Shown here: piece by piece, positions 13,313-26,100 of the stretch | How positions within the stretch are numbered: position 1 is the first letter of the stretch | Layout of the letters: each line of letters opens with the position of its first letter | Assembly (NCBI GenBank): GCA_936440205.1 | Contig: OW387134.1 | Span: forward strand, 63,329,427-63,393,426 | DNA length: 64,000 nt | Origin: Lepidonotus clava | Lineage: Eukaryota; Annelida; Polychaeta; Phyllodocida; Polynoidae | Direction: 5' to 3' | Position numbers and translations under genes: made by a program | Notes under the pieces: model-generated | What the model was told of the DNA's origin: nothing | The model's database searches: none | Seen by the model: the letters and a program-made list of their open reading frames with translations, nothing else

Positions 13313-13336
13313 AGAGACGGTATATATACCGTCTCT
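13313..13336. repeat. 24-bp perfect palindrome
   Basis: AGAGACGG, TATATATA, CCGTCTCT: self-complementary throughout. It may be a cruciform site or a remnant of an inverted-repeat element; AT-rich sequence lies on both sides. Confidence 0.9.
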
Positions 13337-13572
13337 AGTTAAAAGTATGGAGATAAAAGGGGAAAATGAAAATTCTCTTGAATTCGGTTGTTAGTTTATT
13401 TTACAAATGTTGATCAAGCTAAATATATGGTAATAAGTAGAGCAGTTATTACATCATCGATTAATACACGCACTGACATCTACTGATGAGGCCAACCCAT
13501 TAGATATTTCGAGCAGTAAGAGTACATCATAATGTAGTTTAATAATACATTAAACATGCATGTATCAACAGG

Positions 13573-13782
13573 TTGATCATGCGTTTATTAGGTAATGCGA
13601 ATACAAGATATAGTATTTTGTGTAAGATTAAGGGATTTATTAATGAAGAGACAACAAGGAATATTTATAAATTAATGATCATAACACACTCGGAATTTAC
13701 CGATTTTATGAAAAGGTCTGTAGAAACTGACAGAATCCATGAGATTGAAAAGCCTGAGGAAAAGGGACACATTGAATGTTGA
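13573..13782 (+). other. Short open frame of 69 codons, possibly a reverse-transcriptase relic
   Basis: The translation contains RYSILCKIKGFINEETTRN followed by IYKLMIITH. This loosely recalls the thumb region of LINE reverse transcriptases, a basic helix ending in LY.a.i..h. The similarity is weak and no upstream catalytic motif was found. I would not call this a gene. Confidence 0.18.
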
Positions 13783-15422
13783 TAAGGAACAAAGAAATCA
13801 TATTGAAGAGTTAAGGAAGGAATGTGATATAGTATATCTTAATTCAGAAGGAAAAGAAATATGACAAAATCAATGTTTAGGTATAGAGTTGCAGACACCC
13901 TGGACATGATATGACGTTGTGACATGTGCCTGCATAGCTAAAACAAGGTAGAATTAAATAAATATCAAAGTCACAGACCGAAGTAAAATTCAACCTAGTC
14001 CCATAAGCGCTGGAAATATGGTATTACACGCACATTCATTACCTGGGGCACATTCGCTTATATTATGTCTAAATGTATGTGTTGACACTTCAAAACTGGA
14101 CCCATTCGGAGGGATTTTGTCTAGCAAAATCATATCTATAATGAAGGGATCACATTTGGAAGAGAAAGATTCATATGTGTACATGTAAATCATTTTTGAT
14201 ACTCAAACACCAAGTCATATTCAGTTTTGTTCAATTCAAATACCCATTTGTTATGCTATATCAATCAAACATAACCTTGAAATAGAATCCTTGAACTACA
14301 GTTCTGATAATACTTATAATGCTTATAGTAATCAATAGCTATAGTGTGATTCTGAATCACTTGAGCAGCATGAGATATTCTGAGGACACTTCTTTAAAAT
14401 ACGCCCATATTTAATGGTTTGTGCTAATTCAACACCCATTGTGAGTAAAAGCACTGTCACTCATTTCAATCTTTTAGAGCTGCATGAAAAAGGACCCTTG
14501 TCCTTCACTTTTGGACACGTCTGGGCAGACTTGGCATGTAGTCACAACACCGTTGTGTAGGCAAGTAGATAAGCCTAGGTCTCTAATTACGTCCCATGTT
14601 AATTCGATAAATCGTTATTTGCCCTATCATGTCTTCAATTTAGCCCTGTGTCCGATGTAATATATCTGAAACGGTCGAAATTCCGCCTGGTAATAAATCA
14701 ACTATTTCTCATCGCGTACCCGTTATATTATCAGGGGGGAAATAGTTGTGTTCAGGTAACACGGGTCGGAAAAATAGTGATAGTTGGGTCGTGTGTTTTC
14801 TACCTGTCGATAACAAGTTCATGCATTCTTGACAATTCAGAAAACATGTAAGACACCCTTGAGAACGATTTACAGCCTCATAAATGCATGCCATTTCCTT
14901 TCTATCTAGTAATTCTTATTAGATTTATAAAAATTTTCCTTAAGGAAATCTTCAAAATATATACAGTTATGGCTGGGCCAAAATTAATATAAGGGTAGAT
15001 CGGGTTACTTGAACACAATATACTTTTTAGGCTTTATCTTTAATGTAAAACGTGCCCATCGGGCCTCGAGGATTCTAGAGCTTTTAACCCATGCTAAAGG
15101 AAGGCTTCTAACAAACCCCAGTCACAACAGGAACGAAACATGCCTAGAGCCCAATGCAAAGATTTCTTTAATTGAGCAATCAGAATGTACCAATGTTCAG
15201 CAGCCAGAAGAGATGGACCAGCTACTTCTGTCGGCGCTACATCGATACATTCTCCGTGAAACAATATGAACAATCTGAATAATTGATAACGTGACACCCG
15301 ATGGGGAGGTCGGAGTTATGCCACTCATGTTGACTACCTGGCAGTGAACCTGTTTTGAACCATGCCATAAGCCGGAGTTAATCCGGCAATATTCCCTTGT
15401 AGGCATGGGGATTTAACAATCA
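13783..15422. other. Intergenic, no gene seen
   Basis: AT-rich sequence with short unremarkable frames. The phrase GTTGTGTTCAGGTAAC at about 14744 matches the terminal repeat of the element at 40311-40833, so a fragment of that family may be here. Confidence 0.35.
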
Positions 15423-15636
15423 GTAAAGTCTGGTTTCCACCAGCCGATTTTGACCAGCGGTTATTTGGTAATTTCTTACTTTTAACCAATAATATGACAA
15501 AAGGCTATTCATCCTACATACCATTTCAAAGAGAATTAAAAACATATGGTGTATAATATGTTCATGATTAACCAATATTTCCACAGCCGATTTCTGAAAT
15601 CGGCAGTAAGATCGGCTAGTGGAAACCAGGATATTA
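15423..15636. mobile_element. MITE with AATCGGC-type terminal inverted repeats
   Basis: The left end, TCTGGTTTCCACCAGCCGAT, is inverted at the right end (TCCTGGTTTCCACTAGCCGA on the other strand). The element is about 210 bp and has no coding capacity. Its ends share the pattern CCAC-TA-CGATTTT with the elements at 54381-54597 and 57008-57229, so I group the three as one family. It lies directly upstream of the LRR gene and may contribute to its promoter region. Confidence 0.75.
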
Positions 15637-15814
15637 TGTCGGATGGAGACGGAGGTTGATACCTCAGCGAATTCAGAAGACCTGTTGGACGTCCCTGAGA
15701 CTCTGGGGTACAAGATATCGCACACGTCCTTTACCTCCCACTCCTTCCTCAAAAGCGGGATTACCATCTACTCCTGTCCGTAGATCGGTTGAATATCAGT
15801 TGTCTATTGCCAGC

Positions 15815-17857
15815 ATGGCTCATTATGCTTGCTTTCTGCTCCTGACAATCTTCTGTTCGTATGCCTTTGGAGCGGCGAAAGCGTCGGCATTGGATGGTGC
15901 AATAACGTTATCAGGAACAAGTATAACAAGCTTGTCCAGCTCTATATCCACTTTGCCATCTAACGCAACTACACTGACAATTGTGAACACTAGTATTACA
16001 CAGCTAGATGCAAAGCAGCTGGGAGATTACTTTCCACTGCTGCAGGAACTTACATTGGAGGAAAACGATCAACTCAATGAGGTAGTTGGAATATTTAATG
16101 TTTCAAAACTGGAAAAAATCATCTTTAGCCAGAATAATCTGTCGGAGTTCCCGTCCTTTTCAAGTTGCCCGAGCCTTACTCACTACCAAATCCTTAAGAA
16201 CGGCGCATCCTTGTCTAGATTTAACATTTCTAGTATTTCGAAATGTTTGAATTTGAGATACATTATTCTAAAAACTATAGGCTTGGAATATTTCCCTCAG
16301 TTTTGTAATCTTCAAGCAACCTATCTATACGCAATAGATTTGGGATATAATAGCATGTCATTTTTTGACAAAAATGACCTGAAGGGCTTGTACAATTTAA
16401 AACATTTGTATCTACATTATAATGTATTAAATGGTCTTCCAAGCCTGCAAGACCTGACCTCTCTGGAAAAACTCAATTTATGTGGGAACCAATTGGAAAA
16501 TGAAACTATTGAAACATTTTACCCAATATCAAATTTGCTAGAGCTTAGCTTGTGTAACAGCGTGGTGTTACCCTCGCCCCCAGACCTGTCTCTGTTTCCT
16601 CGTCTTACCGTGGTGAAACTGGGGTTCCGCAGCGATCCACCCGTACATTTGCCTACAGATTACTTTGACTCCCACGAAGAATTGTTCTGGATACGCTTAA
16701 GACGCGCACACCTGGACTTCGTCCCCCCTAATGGAAGAAGTAGAAGTTCCATCCGTGGGATAACGTTGGAGGGATGCACATTCAGTAACTTGACTCAAGA
16801 CAGCTTTAACGGCTTGGATACAATTAATCAACTTTACATAAGTGCTGGGGGATTGACGTTCATGCCACAACTTGAATCTTCTCGACTACTACAGACACTT
16901 TCCTTAGATCACAACCAGATTAGCGCAATACCATCGGGATATTTTGCCAGTTTCCCTGTGCTGAGCGAGGTCAAATTGCATTACAACCATATTGAGAGTG
17001 TTTCAGACCTTGGTCAGAATGTCACCGTTACTGAGTTACTTCTTAATCGGAACAGGATCAGTTTTGTTGCTGTGAATGCCTTCAGTGGATTCTGCTGCCT
17101 GACCACCCTGAACCTGATTGGTAATCAGCTGCAGGCTATTTCATTTTACACTCCACCAACACTTGAAACGTTAATAGTTGCGGACAATGATATTACATCA
17201 ATTTGCGAAAAAGATATTTCCCAGATGGACTCACTGACTTTATTAGACGTTGAGTACAACCCTCTAATGTGCTCCCGCAGCACCGTATGCCTGATTTACA
17301 GTATCCGCTGGCGGTCAGTAATAGACTTTGGTACTTCCCGCTGTCAGGGACCAGTGCATACGAGCGGTATGACCCTGGCGCAGGCGGCGTACGAGCTGCT
17401 CTGTCCCGACGCGACCTGTGACGACGGGTCGCTCCCTTCTGCCCCAAACGCTACCGCTGAAGCCCAGGCCTCACGTGTCGCCTACTCCTGCCTCCCCGGT
17501 CTCCGCTTTGCCGACGGCTCCACTAAGATACAAACCTCATGTGTAGACGCCAAGGACCCAACAGCCAAGGTCTCCTCCCTCATAATGAACGGATGCCATG
17601 AGAAGACAGCAATAAGGAGAAATCATTTTACTCAAACGGGTGAAAATGAGTATACCGACGAAGCTGCAATGAGTCGATTCAAAGATGTTGAAGAGAGAGA
17701 ATTCCACATAGAAAAACCATACAGCTTGAACTGTGCACGGTTGTGTGACAGGACAAACGATTGCATAAAGTTTGTAGTAACAGATATTAAAGGGAATGCA
17801 ATCTATGGAAAATGCAAGTTGTTTGTAGAATTTGTAGAAATTCCTTCGGAATGCTGA
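15815..17857 (+). CDS. Secreted leucine-rich-repeat protein with CCP-like and PAN-like C-terminus, single exon
   Basis: This is a 680-residue intronless reading frame. The frame is open for 53 codons further upstream, but without an ATG; the first ATG at 15815 is followed at once by a signal peptide (residues 1-24, core FLLLTIFCSYAFG). Residues about 40-480 form a tandem array of leucine-rich repeats with LxxLxLxxN spacing, clearest at HNQISAIPSGYFASFPVLSE and NRISFVAVNAF. A cysteine-bearing LRR C-terminal cap follows at about 482-533. Residues about 535-598 have the spacing of a CCP/sushi module (CDDG...VAYSCLPG...C). Residues about 610-680 look like a PAN/apple module (CARLCDRTNDCIKF then GKCKLF). 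No transmembrane segment or cytoplasmic domain follows, so the product should be extracellular. Amphioxus is known for large LRR families linked to immunity and adhesion; that role here is an inference. Confidence 0.88.
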   Translation: MAHYACFLLLTIFCSYAFGAAKASALDGAITLSGTSITSLSSSISTLPSNATTLTIVNTSITQLDAKQLGDYFPLLQELTLEENDQLNEVVGIFNVSKLEKIIFSQNNLSEFPSFSSCPSLTHYQILKNGASLSRFNISSISKCLNLRYIILKTIGLEYFPQFCNLQATYLYAIDLGYNSMSFFDKNDLKGLYNLKHLYLHYNVLNGLPSLQDLTSLEKLNLCGNQLENETIETFYPISNLLELSLCNSVVLPSPPDLSLFPRLTVVKLGFRSDPPVHLPTDYFDSHEELFWIRLRRAHLDFVPPNGRSRSSIRGITLEGCTFSNLTQDSFNGLDTINQLYISAGGLTFMPQLESSRLLQTLSLDHNQISAIPSGYFASFPVLSEVKLHYNHIESVSDLGQNVTVTELLLNRNRISFVAVNAFSGFCCLTTLNLIGNQLQAISFYTPPTLETLIVADNDITSICEKDISQMDSLTLLDVEYNPLMCSRSTVCLIYSIRWRSVIDFGTSRCQGPVHTSGMTLAQAAYELLCPDATCDDGSLPSAPNATAEAQASRVAYSCLPGLRFADGSTKIQTSCVDAKDPTAKVSSLIMNGCHEKTAIRRNHFTQTGENEYTDEAAMSRFKDVEEREFHIEKPYSLNCARLCDRTNDCIKFVVTDIKGNAIYGKCKLFVEFVEIPSEC

Positions 17858-18157
17858 TTATCTGTGCCTATTGTTGTTTTAAACGCCCTCACATGTCCTT
17901 AATATTATATGTGTGTATTATCCTGGAGAAAAAAAAAGGTTCCAGGTGAGAACTTTGCTAAAAATTCTCAGAAATTATCAAATCTGTCGTAACAGATGTG
18001 AAGATGCAGGGGATGCGGAGGATGCTCATCACAAGTCCTTGAACTAGTAATTGTAAAACTAGAATTTAAGTAAGCCATTAGTGATTATGATTTGCAAAAC
18101 CTCAATGTCATATATTTGCCTCTATTCATATTGTTCCTCATACCACATATAGGCCTA

Positions 18158-18519
18158 CAATTCTCCCTACCACGGATAGCTAAATAACAGTATTTTATGC
18201 ACCTGCAGGCTAATTTTGACTAGTTTTGTTGACAAAATCCCAGAAAAACTATAGAAAAATAACAAGTAATTGGTGTATTTCCATCTATAATGTATGCATT
18301 TTCAAACAACTTTGAAAATATCAAATATATATGTATACAAATTAAAAAATAATGATCAACAGTGTTTCGCCATATTTAAGAACAAATAATGACATAATTA
18401 ATGAAAATTTGTATGCTAAAGCCTTAAGGTTTGTCAACACATTACCCAGAATGCACCCTGATCTAGGCCAACCTGCAGGTAAAACTTACAAGTTTGGCTA
18501 TCCGTGGTTGGGAGAATTG
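18158..18519. mobile_element. MITE with CCACGGATAGC terminal repeats, copy 1
   Basis: The left end, CAATTCTCCCTACCACGGAT, is inverted at the right end (CAATTCTCCCAACCACGGAT on the other strand). It is 362 bp with subterminal CACCTGCAGG / CCTGCAGG boxes. It is homologous along its length to 38150-38511, and a terminal fragment occurs near 51660. No open frame of note. Confidence 0.82.
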
Positions 18520-19870
18520 AACAATCGTGTTGTGTATTATTGTCTTTAGGTTGGGGTTTATAATAAAGGAGTTTACATTACTTCATGCGTCGTATTATCC
18601 GTCCATTATTACCTAGTAAAGTTTGATGATATGCTAGCCAGTGATAGCTATAGAGATTCCTAAGTATTATTCTTTTGCAATCCACCAAACATAGAATAAG
18701 TTAGGGTTATCAAAATCATAGGTTTGCTACACGACATAGGCGTACCGGGTATGGCATTCCAAGCTTGACATTGAAGCAGCAAGGATCCGTTTGACATAGC
18801 TACATCAAAGACCAAATTTATTCCTTCCTCCTTGGCTACATGAACTGATGACGTCTAAATCATAACCCTAAAATTTGTTTATTTATAATATTTATTTGTT
18901 TTTGTCAAATATAATTTCCTACCTCTGTTGCAAACAAAGGACGAAAATCACGGGAAATCGCGGAAAATGGATTTGTATGAGAAGTTACATATCAAATCCA
19001 GTTTATGTGTGAAACAAGCACCTCTACTCTAGTCTCTACAACAACAGCAACCCCACAACGTGAATCTTCTGCACTGTGGGTACATGAAATCATAGAACTG
19101 TAGTTTGCGTACAGTTCTATGATGAAATCATAGAACTGTAGCGTACAGTTTTTTTTTTTTTTTTATTTTTTTATTCAGAGTTTTTTCAATCATACATTGC
19201 TTCGGTTCATTGGTGACCGGTCTTCCAGCGAATGACAGCTTGGTCATTGACAATTTCATGCTATTTTGTTTTGAAAACAAGATGTATAACAATCCCAACG
19301 GGGTTAAATAATAAGTACATGCTTTCAGGTAAAGTTTGGACGAGCATTACTGAAGCGAAAATTACGGTCCCAACGGGGACTTTATAGGACGGACTGTATA
19401 AAACAACATTCTGATCTAATCTAATCTTTTGATAAGAAAAAACTTGAGAAGTCCCAACGGGGACTGTACAGGGCACAATTCTAATACAATCATCTTGTGC
19501 AACAGTCTATGTCATAGTACATGCAGTATATAGTGTTAAGAGTTAATCTATTAGAAAGTAATGTTGATTGTGGTTATGGTGAAGGTTGGATGTTTCAGGT
19601 GAGATAAAATGAGGGCAGGTTAAGTTGAGAGGTGACAATACATTTGAATTTGTGCAGTCATGTACAGTTTAATAACAATATCAATATGCGTAAAGTATTA
19701 TGCAGTGCATGCAGGCCTACACATTTGAATTTCATACTTTTATTTAGGATATCTGAATAAGTTTTCAACTAAAATAAATCAGAAAAAAAACAGATGTATT
19801 ACATAAAGAGTTGCACGGATTTGCCTTCTGTTCCGTGCACCGGATAACAAGATAATTCTTGGCGCGATAA
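18520..19870. other. Intergenic between the LRR gene and IQANK1, with small repeats
   Basis: At 19085-19145 the phrase CATAGAACTGTA and its inverse alternate three times, forming hairpins. A poly-T run at about 19149-19170 could be the reversed A-tail of a retroelement. At about 19295-19465 the phrase CCCAACGGGG occurs three times. No gene is seen. Confidence 0.45.
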
Positions 19871-20106
19871 AAACTAAGTGGCGCCATCTGACGTCAAGTT
19901 AACAAACTACAGCCTCTCGAGATTTTTAACCAATCAGATTTCATCTTCATCGATCTCTAGGTTCGGGACTGTTTTGTTTAAAAATGGCGACGTAAATCCA
20001 CTTCGTTGCTGCTCCTCGATATAAAAGGAACCTATTTTGCGTACATACAATCAGTCTGATGATTCACAGTATAGAAATTAGGTAGACAACCTAAAACACC
20101 CTCACG
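19871..20106 (+). promoter_or_regulatory. Probable IQANK1 promoter and 5' UTR
   Basis: A full palindromic CRE, TGACGTCA, is at 19889-19896. An inverted CCAAT box (ACCAATCAG) is near 19929. A YY1-like box (AAAATGGCG) is at about 19981. A TATA box (TATAAAAG) is at 20020-20027. By usual spacing, transcription would start near 20050, giving a 5' UTR of about 55 bases before the ATG at 20107. Factor binding is inferred from motifs only. Confidence 0.6.
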
Positions 20107-23100
20107 ATGCCACCGAAGAAGCCCGTCGCCAAACCCGCTGCGGCCAAGGCTCCGGCCAAACCTGCGGCGGCCAAGGCCCCAGTGAAGGCGGGCGGCCCAG
20201 CCAAGGGAGGAGCGGCGGCCAAAAAGGCAGGGCCCAGCAAGCCTGCTGCTGCTGGTAAGTTTGAATATATTCGATAGAGAGAAACGGGATTTGAGTATGT
20301 TTGAAGATTTGCAGTCTTGTAATTTATCAGGTTTTAAATTTAAAAGGTGTGGGAAAACTCGGGCCGCGGGTGAAGTTGTGGCTAGAAATTAGAATAGCTT
20401 TCTTTCCATAATAAAAAGTACAAACGACTCTTATTAGTCTTAACGAGTCCACCAGGCCCACTCATCGTCTCATGTCATAACTTACCGGTAGTCATGTCCT
20501 TCCCTTGATTGTCATGAAGAGTGAGTGGTTTTGATTGCAAACGTGAGATTAATAAGCTGCATATTTCCCTAGTTATACCCAAGGCAGGGGCCGACCTAGG
20601 AATTCTAAAAAGGGGGAGGGGCGCCTTGTAAAAAAAGTTATATTAAAAAGTCCTCTCCCCCCCCCCCCCGATTTCACCAATTTCACATATGAAAAAAAAA
20701 AAAATTATCCCCCCCCCCGATCCGTCCCTGCAAGATTTGGTTGAGTTGGGATTTCCATTAGAAATTTAGGTTACTTGCTCTGTTTTCCAGGCGCCAAAAA
20801 GGGAACAGTGGCCAAGGGAAAGGAAACTAAAGAGCAGCCTAAAGAAGCAGTGAAGAAATGGACCAAAGAAGATGAAGCAGCCAGAAAGATTCAGACAATG
20901 GTTCGAGGGCGCTTGGCCCGAAACGAACTGCAGCGAGAGAAAGACAAGAAGAAGGCCTATGAAGAGGAGATGGACCGACTAGAGAAAGAGGTATTTTGAT
21001 TTTAATTAATTATGCAGTATCAGGCTAAGGCCCATATATTCTTGATTAACTAATTTGGATAATCAGGGTAATTTTGATAAGCATCTGAAGATAAGAAATT
21101 CTGTCTATCATGAATACATCTTAGATCTACACCTAATAATCCCTCTTTGAGACCATTTTGCAATAACACCATTACTTTTGGTGAAACACAAGATTGCTGA
21201 CCTTGAAAATGAAATGCCAATCAAAATTTCCCCGATTAGCCTAATTAGTCAGGGTAGGAAAATCTGCGTGTCCGCGTGTCCTCGACGACCAGAAAATGAC
21301 TGTGGACGACCAGAAAATGATTTCTGGTCGTCCTCATGACGACCAGATATTCAGGAATTATCACTAAAATATCTATGTGTAAAATATTGTTTTCTTTCTA
21401 TTTTGATAGCTTTTTAAAATATAAGAAATAGTCTCAATATTGTGGACGACTTAAAGCCATGTGTGGACGACCAGATTTGTGGTAATGGTCGTCCTCTGAC
21501 GACCAGAATTTGGGCCGATTTTTCCTAGCCTGTATTAGTAAAACAAGGGTCCAGACCGGATAACTCGTTTATCTTCTCAAATTCCCTGTACAAATCTTTA
21601 ACTTCCTAAACGTTCAGAATGTCTAAACTTCCCATATTTAAATTAAAGACTGATCGTTTTACTAATGAGAAATTTATTGGAGATTTCGTAATTTCTGTGT
21701 TTTAAGGCAGACAGTATAAACATATTCTATTCTCCTACTTGTATTAACTTCAACCCGCATTTATGGTACGTTGTTTGCTTCAAAAGAGTTTTACCATGAA
21801 GTGAAATAGAACCTTTGTATTCATATTTGTGGGGTGTTATATAATTACCCCCTGCACTTCATGACTCAGAGAGTGAGTACGATTTGTTTATGTATGTGTT
21901 ACGTAAACGGCTTACTTCACCTCCTGACTCATGTTCAGGTAGGCGGCTATAATAACAGCTATAAACACAGGGTTTGAAATCGAAATTGACCACTATTTCC
22001 GGTACTGATATTGTACCTATGACGTGTAAGTCTATGACTAATAAATCAGAACAAATATGTGCAGCTAGAGGAAAAGGGGCTGTAAGTTGGGATTTGAAAC
22101 ACTTTTTATGACTTTTTGTAGGGTGAACTTTACTTAAAAATACTAGTACCTATATCGAATTGCCTTTTTCCAGCAATAACTTCCCGATTTTTTTCTAGTA
22201 TGCTTTTTAAGTAACATACTTCAGATATCTTGTTGGCTATGTAGATGTCTTCTTAATCATGTGTAAAATTTTGGGTCAGGTCTAGGAGTCTATTCAATAC
22301 GTAATGTTTGATTTGGCTCTGGCCTGGCTGATGTGTCACCATGTTGGCATACATACATACACTGTTCTAGCATGACTGTAGGGTAAGGGATACGTAAAAT
22401 GGTATGAGTAACCATTCTACGCTACCGGTAACGGTATTACTACGAATCAAATAAAATTAACCAGAAAATGCTATTTAACTAGAGCGCGTAAATATCCCTT
22501 AGCTTTAGATTCCGAAAATATAGCAGAGCGAAAATATATACGTTTAAAGTATATGATATTATTTCTGTGTCCAAACCGGACCCATCAAGTTGTCAGGGAT
22601 GTAAGTTTTTATATTTTTGTCTGCTTTCAGATTTCTTTCACATCGTCATCTCAAATAATTTTCAAAATCGATTTCTCACATCACGTTTAATGTCATTTTT
22701 CTCCGGGTTCGCTGTCTCGATCCCTTCGGGATCGGTCAGCCCCGGAGTGTTGACTTGGTCATTTAGGCAGATGTCCCCATTGACATACAGTGGAAATCTC
22801 AGGTACCAGATTCAGCTTCTGGACCTGTTGGCAGAGCCAAACCAAATATACGGTGAAGATTGTAGGTTTAACATAGCCTTTCTATGGTATCTAGGTCACC
22901 AAGTCATCAGTTCGGAGATTGACGGATGTCCATATATGGTCATATTTGGAGGACAGCCTGTCTTACACCTACTCCACAAACTAGAAAAGGCTATATGTTA
23001 GAGCTGCAGTGCAGTGTGGAATAAATTATTGGTCGCCTTGCGTAAGGTCAGTGGGCCAAGTCGAGTGAACTTATAAACTAATCTTTCTTTTTTTTTCTTT

Positions 23101-26100
23101 CACTGGTAGGCGTTTTGCAGCATGTTATTATGTGCATGGAGCCCCGGTGGTGGAGCCCTGGGTGGGGGAGCCCGGGTGGTGGAGCCCCGGGTGGGGGAGC
23201 CCCGGGTGGGGGAGCCCCGGGTGGTGGAGCCCGGGTGGTGGAGCCCGGGTGGTGGAGCCCGGGTGGTGGAGCCCGGGTGGTGGAGCCCGGGTGGTCTAAC
23301 ACTACTCATCCATCTACGAAATCTCGCACAACCCGTAGGTTACGTTAAGAACTTAAGTAGGGTGAAGTCGGCGAGCATGGCAGACTGCCGGTACACTGGT
23401 GGTCCGATTGAGTAAAACAAGGTTACTAAATTCGGCGTGTAGGTGAACAATAATGGAGGAGGATGGCGGGCTTGGTTTCACTCGCGGTGGCATGTGCATC
23501 TTTTTGTTTAATTCGATCGATAATTCGCTCAATAATTCGTCTAGGTTCCCATATCTAACATCATTTCACTATCATATAAATGAAATAAAGGCGAATAACC
23601 CGGAGTTTTTCGGTTTTCGAACCGACCCTGAATCTATATGATCCACCTGTGACCTTGTAAGACAATTTCCTAGTTTCTTTTTGGCGTTTCAGATTTTTCA
23701 ATTAATTCTGACTTACATTGCCAGGCCTTCGTGTACCTGGTGAAGCTGGAGCAGGAGCAGGCCGAACGCGAGTACCAGAAGGAGCAGCAGGAGCGCCGGC
23801 GCCGCGCGCAGGAGACCAAGCGGCGCAAGCGATTCCTGGACGCTGCTTTTGAAGGGGACGACGACGAGCTACTCGCCGCACTCAAGGAGGTAATATATAT
23901 ATATATATATATATATATTTTTTTTATATTTTTTTTTTAAGATTGCTTTGATTGGGTATTCAGGTTCGGCTTTGCCGATCTTCCACCCGCTCCCACTAGG
24001 ACTATATATACACAGGATGTAGGAGCGGTGGGGATAATGAGTTCAGTGTTTTTCAAAAACCGCCGGACATCCAGACACGTCCGACATTTTCCCATCCATG
24101 TCTGACTTTTAAAGGTGAAACGTCGGATATTTTGTTCGATGAAATGTTCATACTTTGTCTATATAACTGGCATTTATGTAACTATTATTTCTTTTAGAAT
24201 TTCTATGAATATCAATTTTGTTTGCAAGGTTTGTCCCGTACGGTGTCAAAATGTCCAGCGTAGTCCCAAGAACTGGAATTGAAATAATTTTAAAAAAAAG
24301 ACAAGATATCCACCGATCAGGCCTGACGATTCTAGGGCAGATATAAAAGTGAATCAGCTCAAAGGACTGACCGAGTTTGAAGCAAATTTTTTTTTTGTCA
24401 TCTAACAGAGCTAATTTGATATCTAAATTGATATTCCCTGCCATGGATGTTAAGTGTAGTACTTTCTTTTGTACAAATTAATTAGTTATGGAATGTAGCT
24501 ATATGGAACCCTATAGAACCCTATAAAAACCCTAGGAGTCTCCAAATATGCCAGTACCAAACTTGCTCTTAATGAATTAGGTAGATACCCAATCCAGATA
24601 AAATCTAGTGTTCTAGCTGTACTGTACTGGCTTAGACTTGAACAAGGTACCAGTAGTATATTACTTAATAAGGCACTCAAGACCATGCATGTCGAAAATC
24701 ACCAATGGCTACAGAACATTCAATATCACCTATGGACTCTTGGACTGGGAAACATATGCCAACAGCCCCATGATATTACCAAATCTGCTCTAAAAGGAAT
24801 TCTAACTAGCCGACTTGAAGACATCTACTTACAAACTCTGGATTCCTACTGTAGTCATGCAAACAATCTTGAACGGTGTGAATTGACTAATTTATGTCAA
24901 TCAAATGTATATGGGAAACAAACATATCTGAACATTATTAAATCCCCGAGTATTAGGAGCTATTTTACCAAACTCAGAATTGATGCGAACTGTACCCTCG
25001 ATAGTAGAAATCGCTGCTACAGAGGTAAAAAAGTAGATGACACCAAATGTAATGTCTGTGGGTCGACACAAGACGTGACCCATGTCTTACTACATTGTAA
25101 AAGGAAGGCTCTCTCTGATAATCGGAACCTTTTCGAGGAAAGAATCTCTAAGTACATAAACAACTACAAATCCTTATCTGACAGCTCCAAAACAAAAATG
25201 ATCCTAAACTTGCAACCTATTTGTACAAGCGAATCTCTGGAGGAAGCCATCGAATGTATTTGTATTTATATCAAAAAAGTGTATGAGATTGTACAGGCAA
25301 CACCTGACCCTACTGTGACATGAATGTACTGCTTTACATTAGTCAATAAATATTCGTATTCGTATTCGTATTCGTATTCGTATGGAAGCACATTCTCAGA
25401 TGATTGTGGTTTAATTAATAATGATAAAAACTAAATCCTGCAGGTGTCCCAGCTGGATGACGAGGCCGGAGTGCCCAAGGACAGCACGGGGATAACGATC
25501 AGAGAACGTAACCAGCTGTCCCTGATAGAGTGTGAAGACCCACACGGCAACACGCCGCTGTCCGAGGCCTCCAGCGGGGGGAACGTGGACACCATAAGGC
25601 TGCTGGTGGAGCGGGGGGCCGACCCCAACTCGCAGGGCCAGTTTCAGCGCACCCCTCTGTACCGGGCGGCCTACGCCGGCCACCTGGACGCCTGTCAGAC
25701 CCTGCTCCAGTACGGGGCCGACCCCAGGATCTACGCCGACGACGGCCAGATGCCGGAACATGTGGGTTTCTCTTTTTCTCTTTTTCCTTTTTTTTGGGTT
25801 AATTATTTAGTTATTTATCCTAACAGAACATCAGCAAGGTTTTACCTTAGCGTATAGTTACTAGTAATGGGCAAAAGTAAAAATCTTGTTGGGCTAGGAA
25901 AATTGGTGGTTTCTCTCATTTTATTCCTCTTTCTCTTTTTAAATTGTTTGGTTAATTATCCTAACAGAACATCAACAAGGTTTAACCATAGCATATAGTT
26001 ACTAGTAACGGGCACTAGTCAAAATATTGTTGGGCTAGTGAAATTGGTGAGCAGCTAGCCCGGTGGGCAAGTGAAAACCATGCATGGAAATTACGGTAAT

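Noticed and set aside
15009-15269. 86-codon frame beginning near YFLGFIFN
   Set aside because: Faint resemblance to a reverse-transcriptase phrase only; no neighbouring motifs to support it.
22567-23001. 144-codon open frame inside IQANK1 intron 2
   Set aside because: Starts with GTG, shows no recognisable motif and has no sign of its own promoter or splice sites.
23078-23415. Four overlapping Pro/Gly-rich open frames on both strands
   Set aside because: They are translations of the 15-bp GC minisatellite in an IQANK1 intron.
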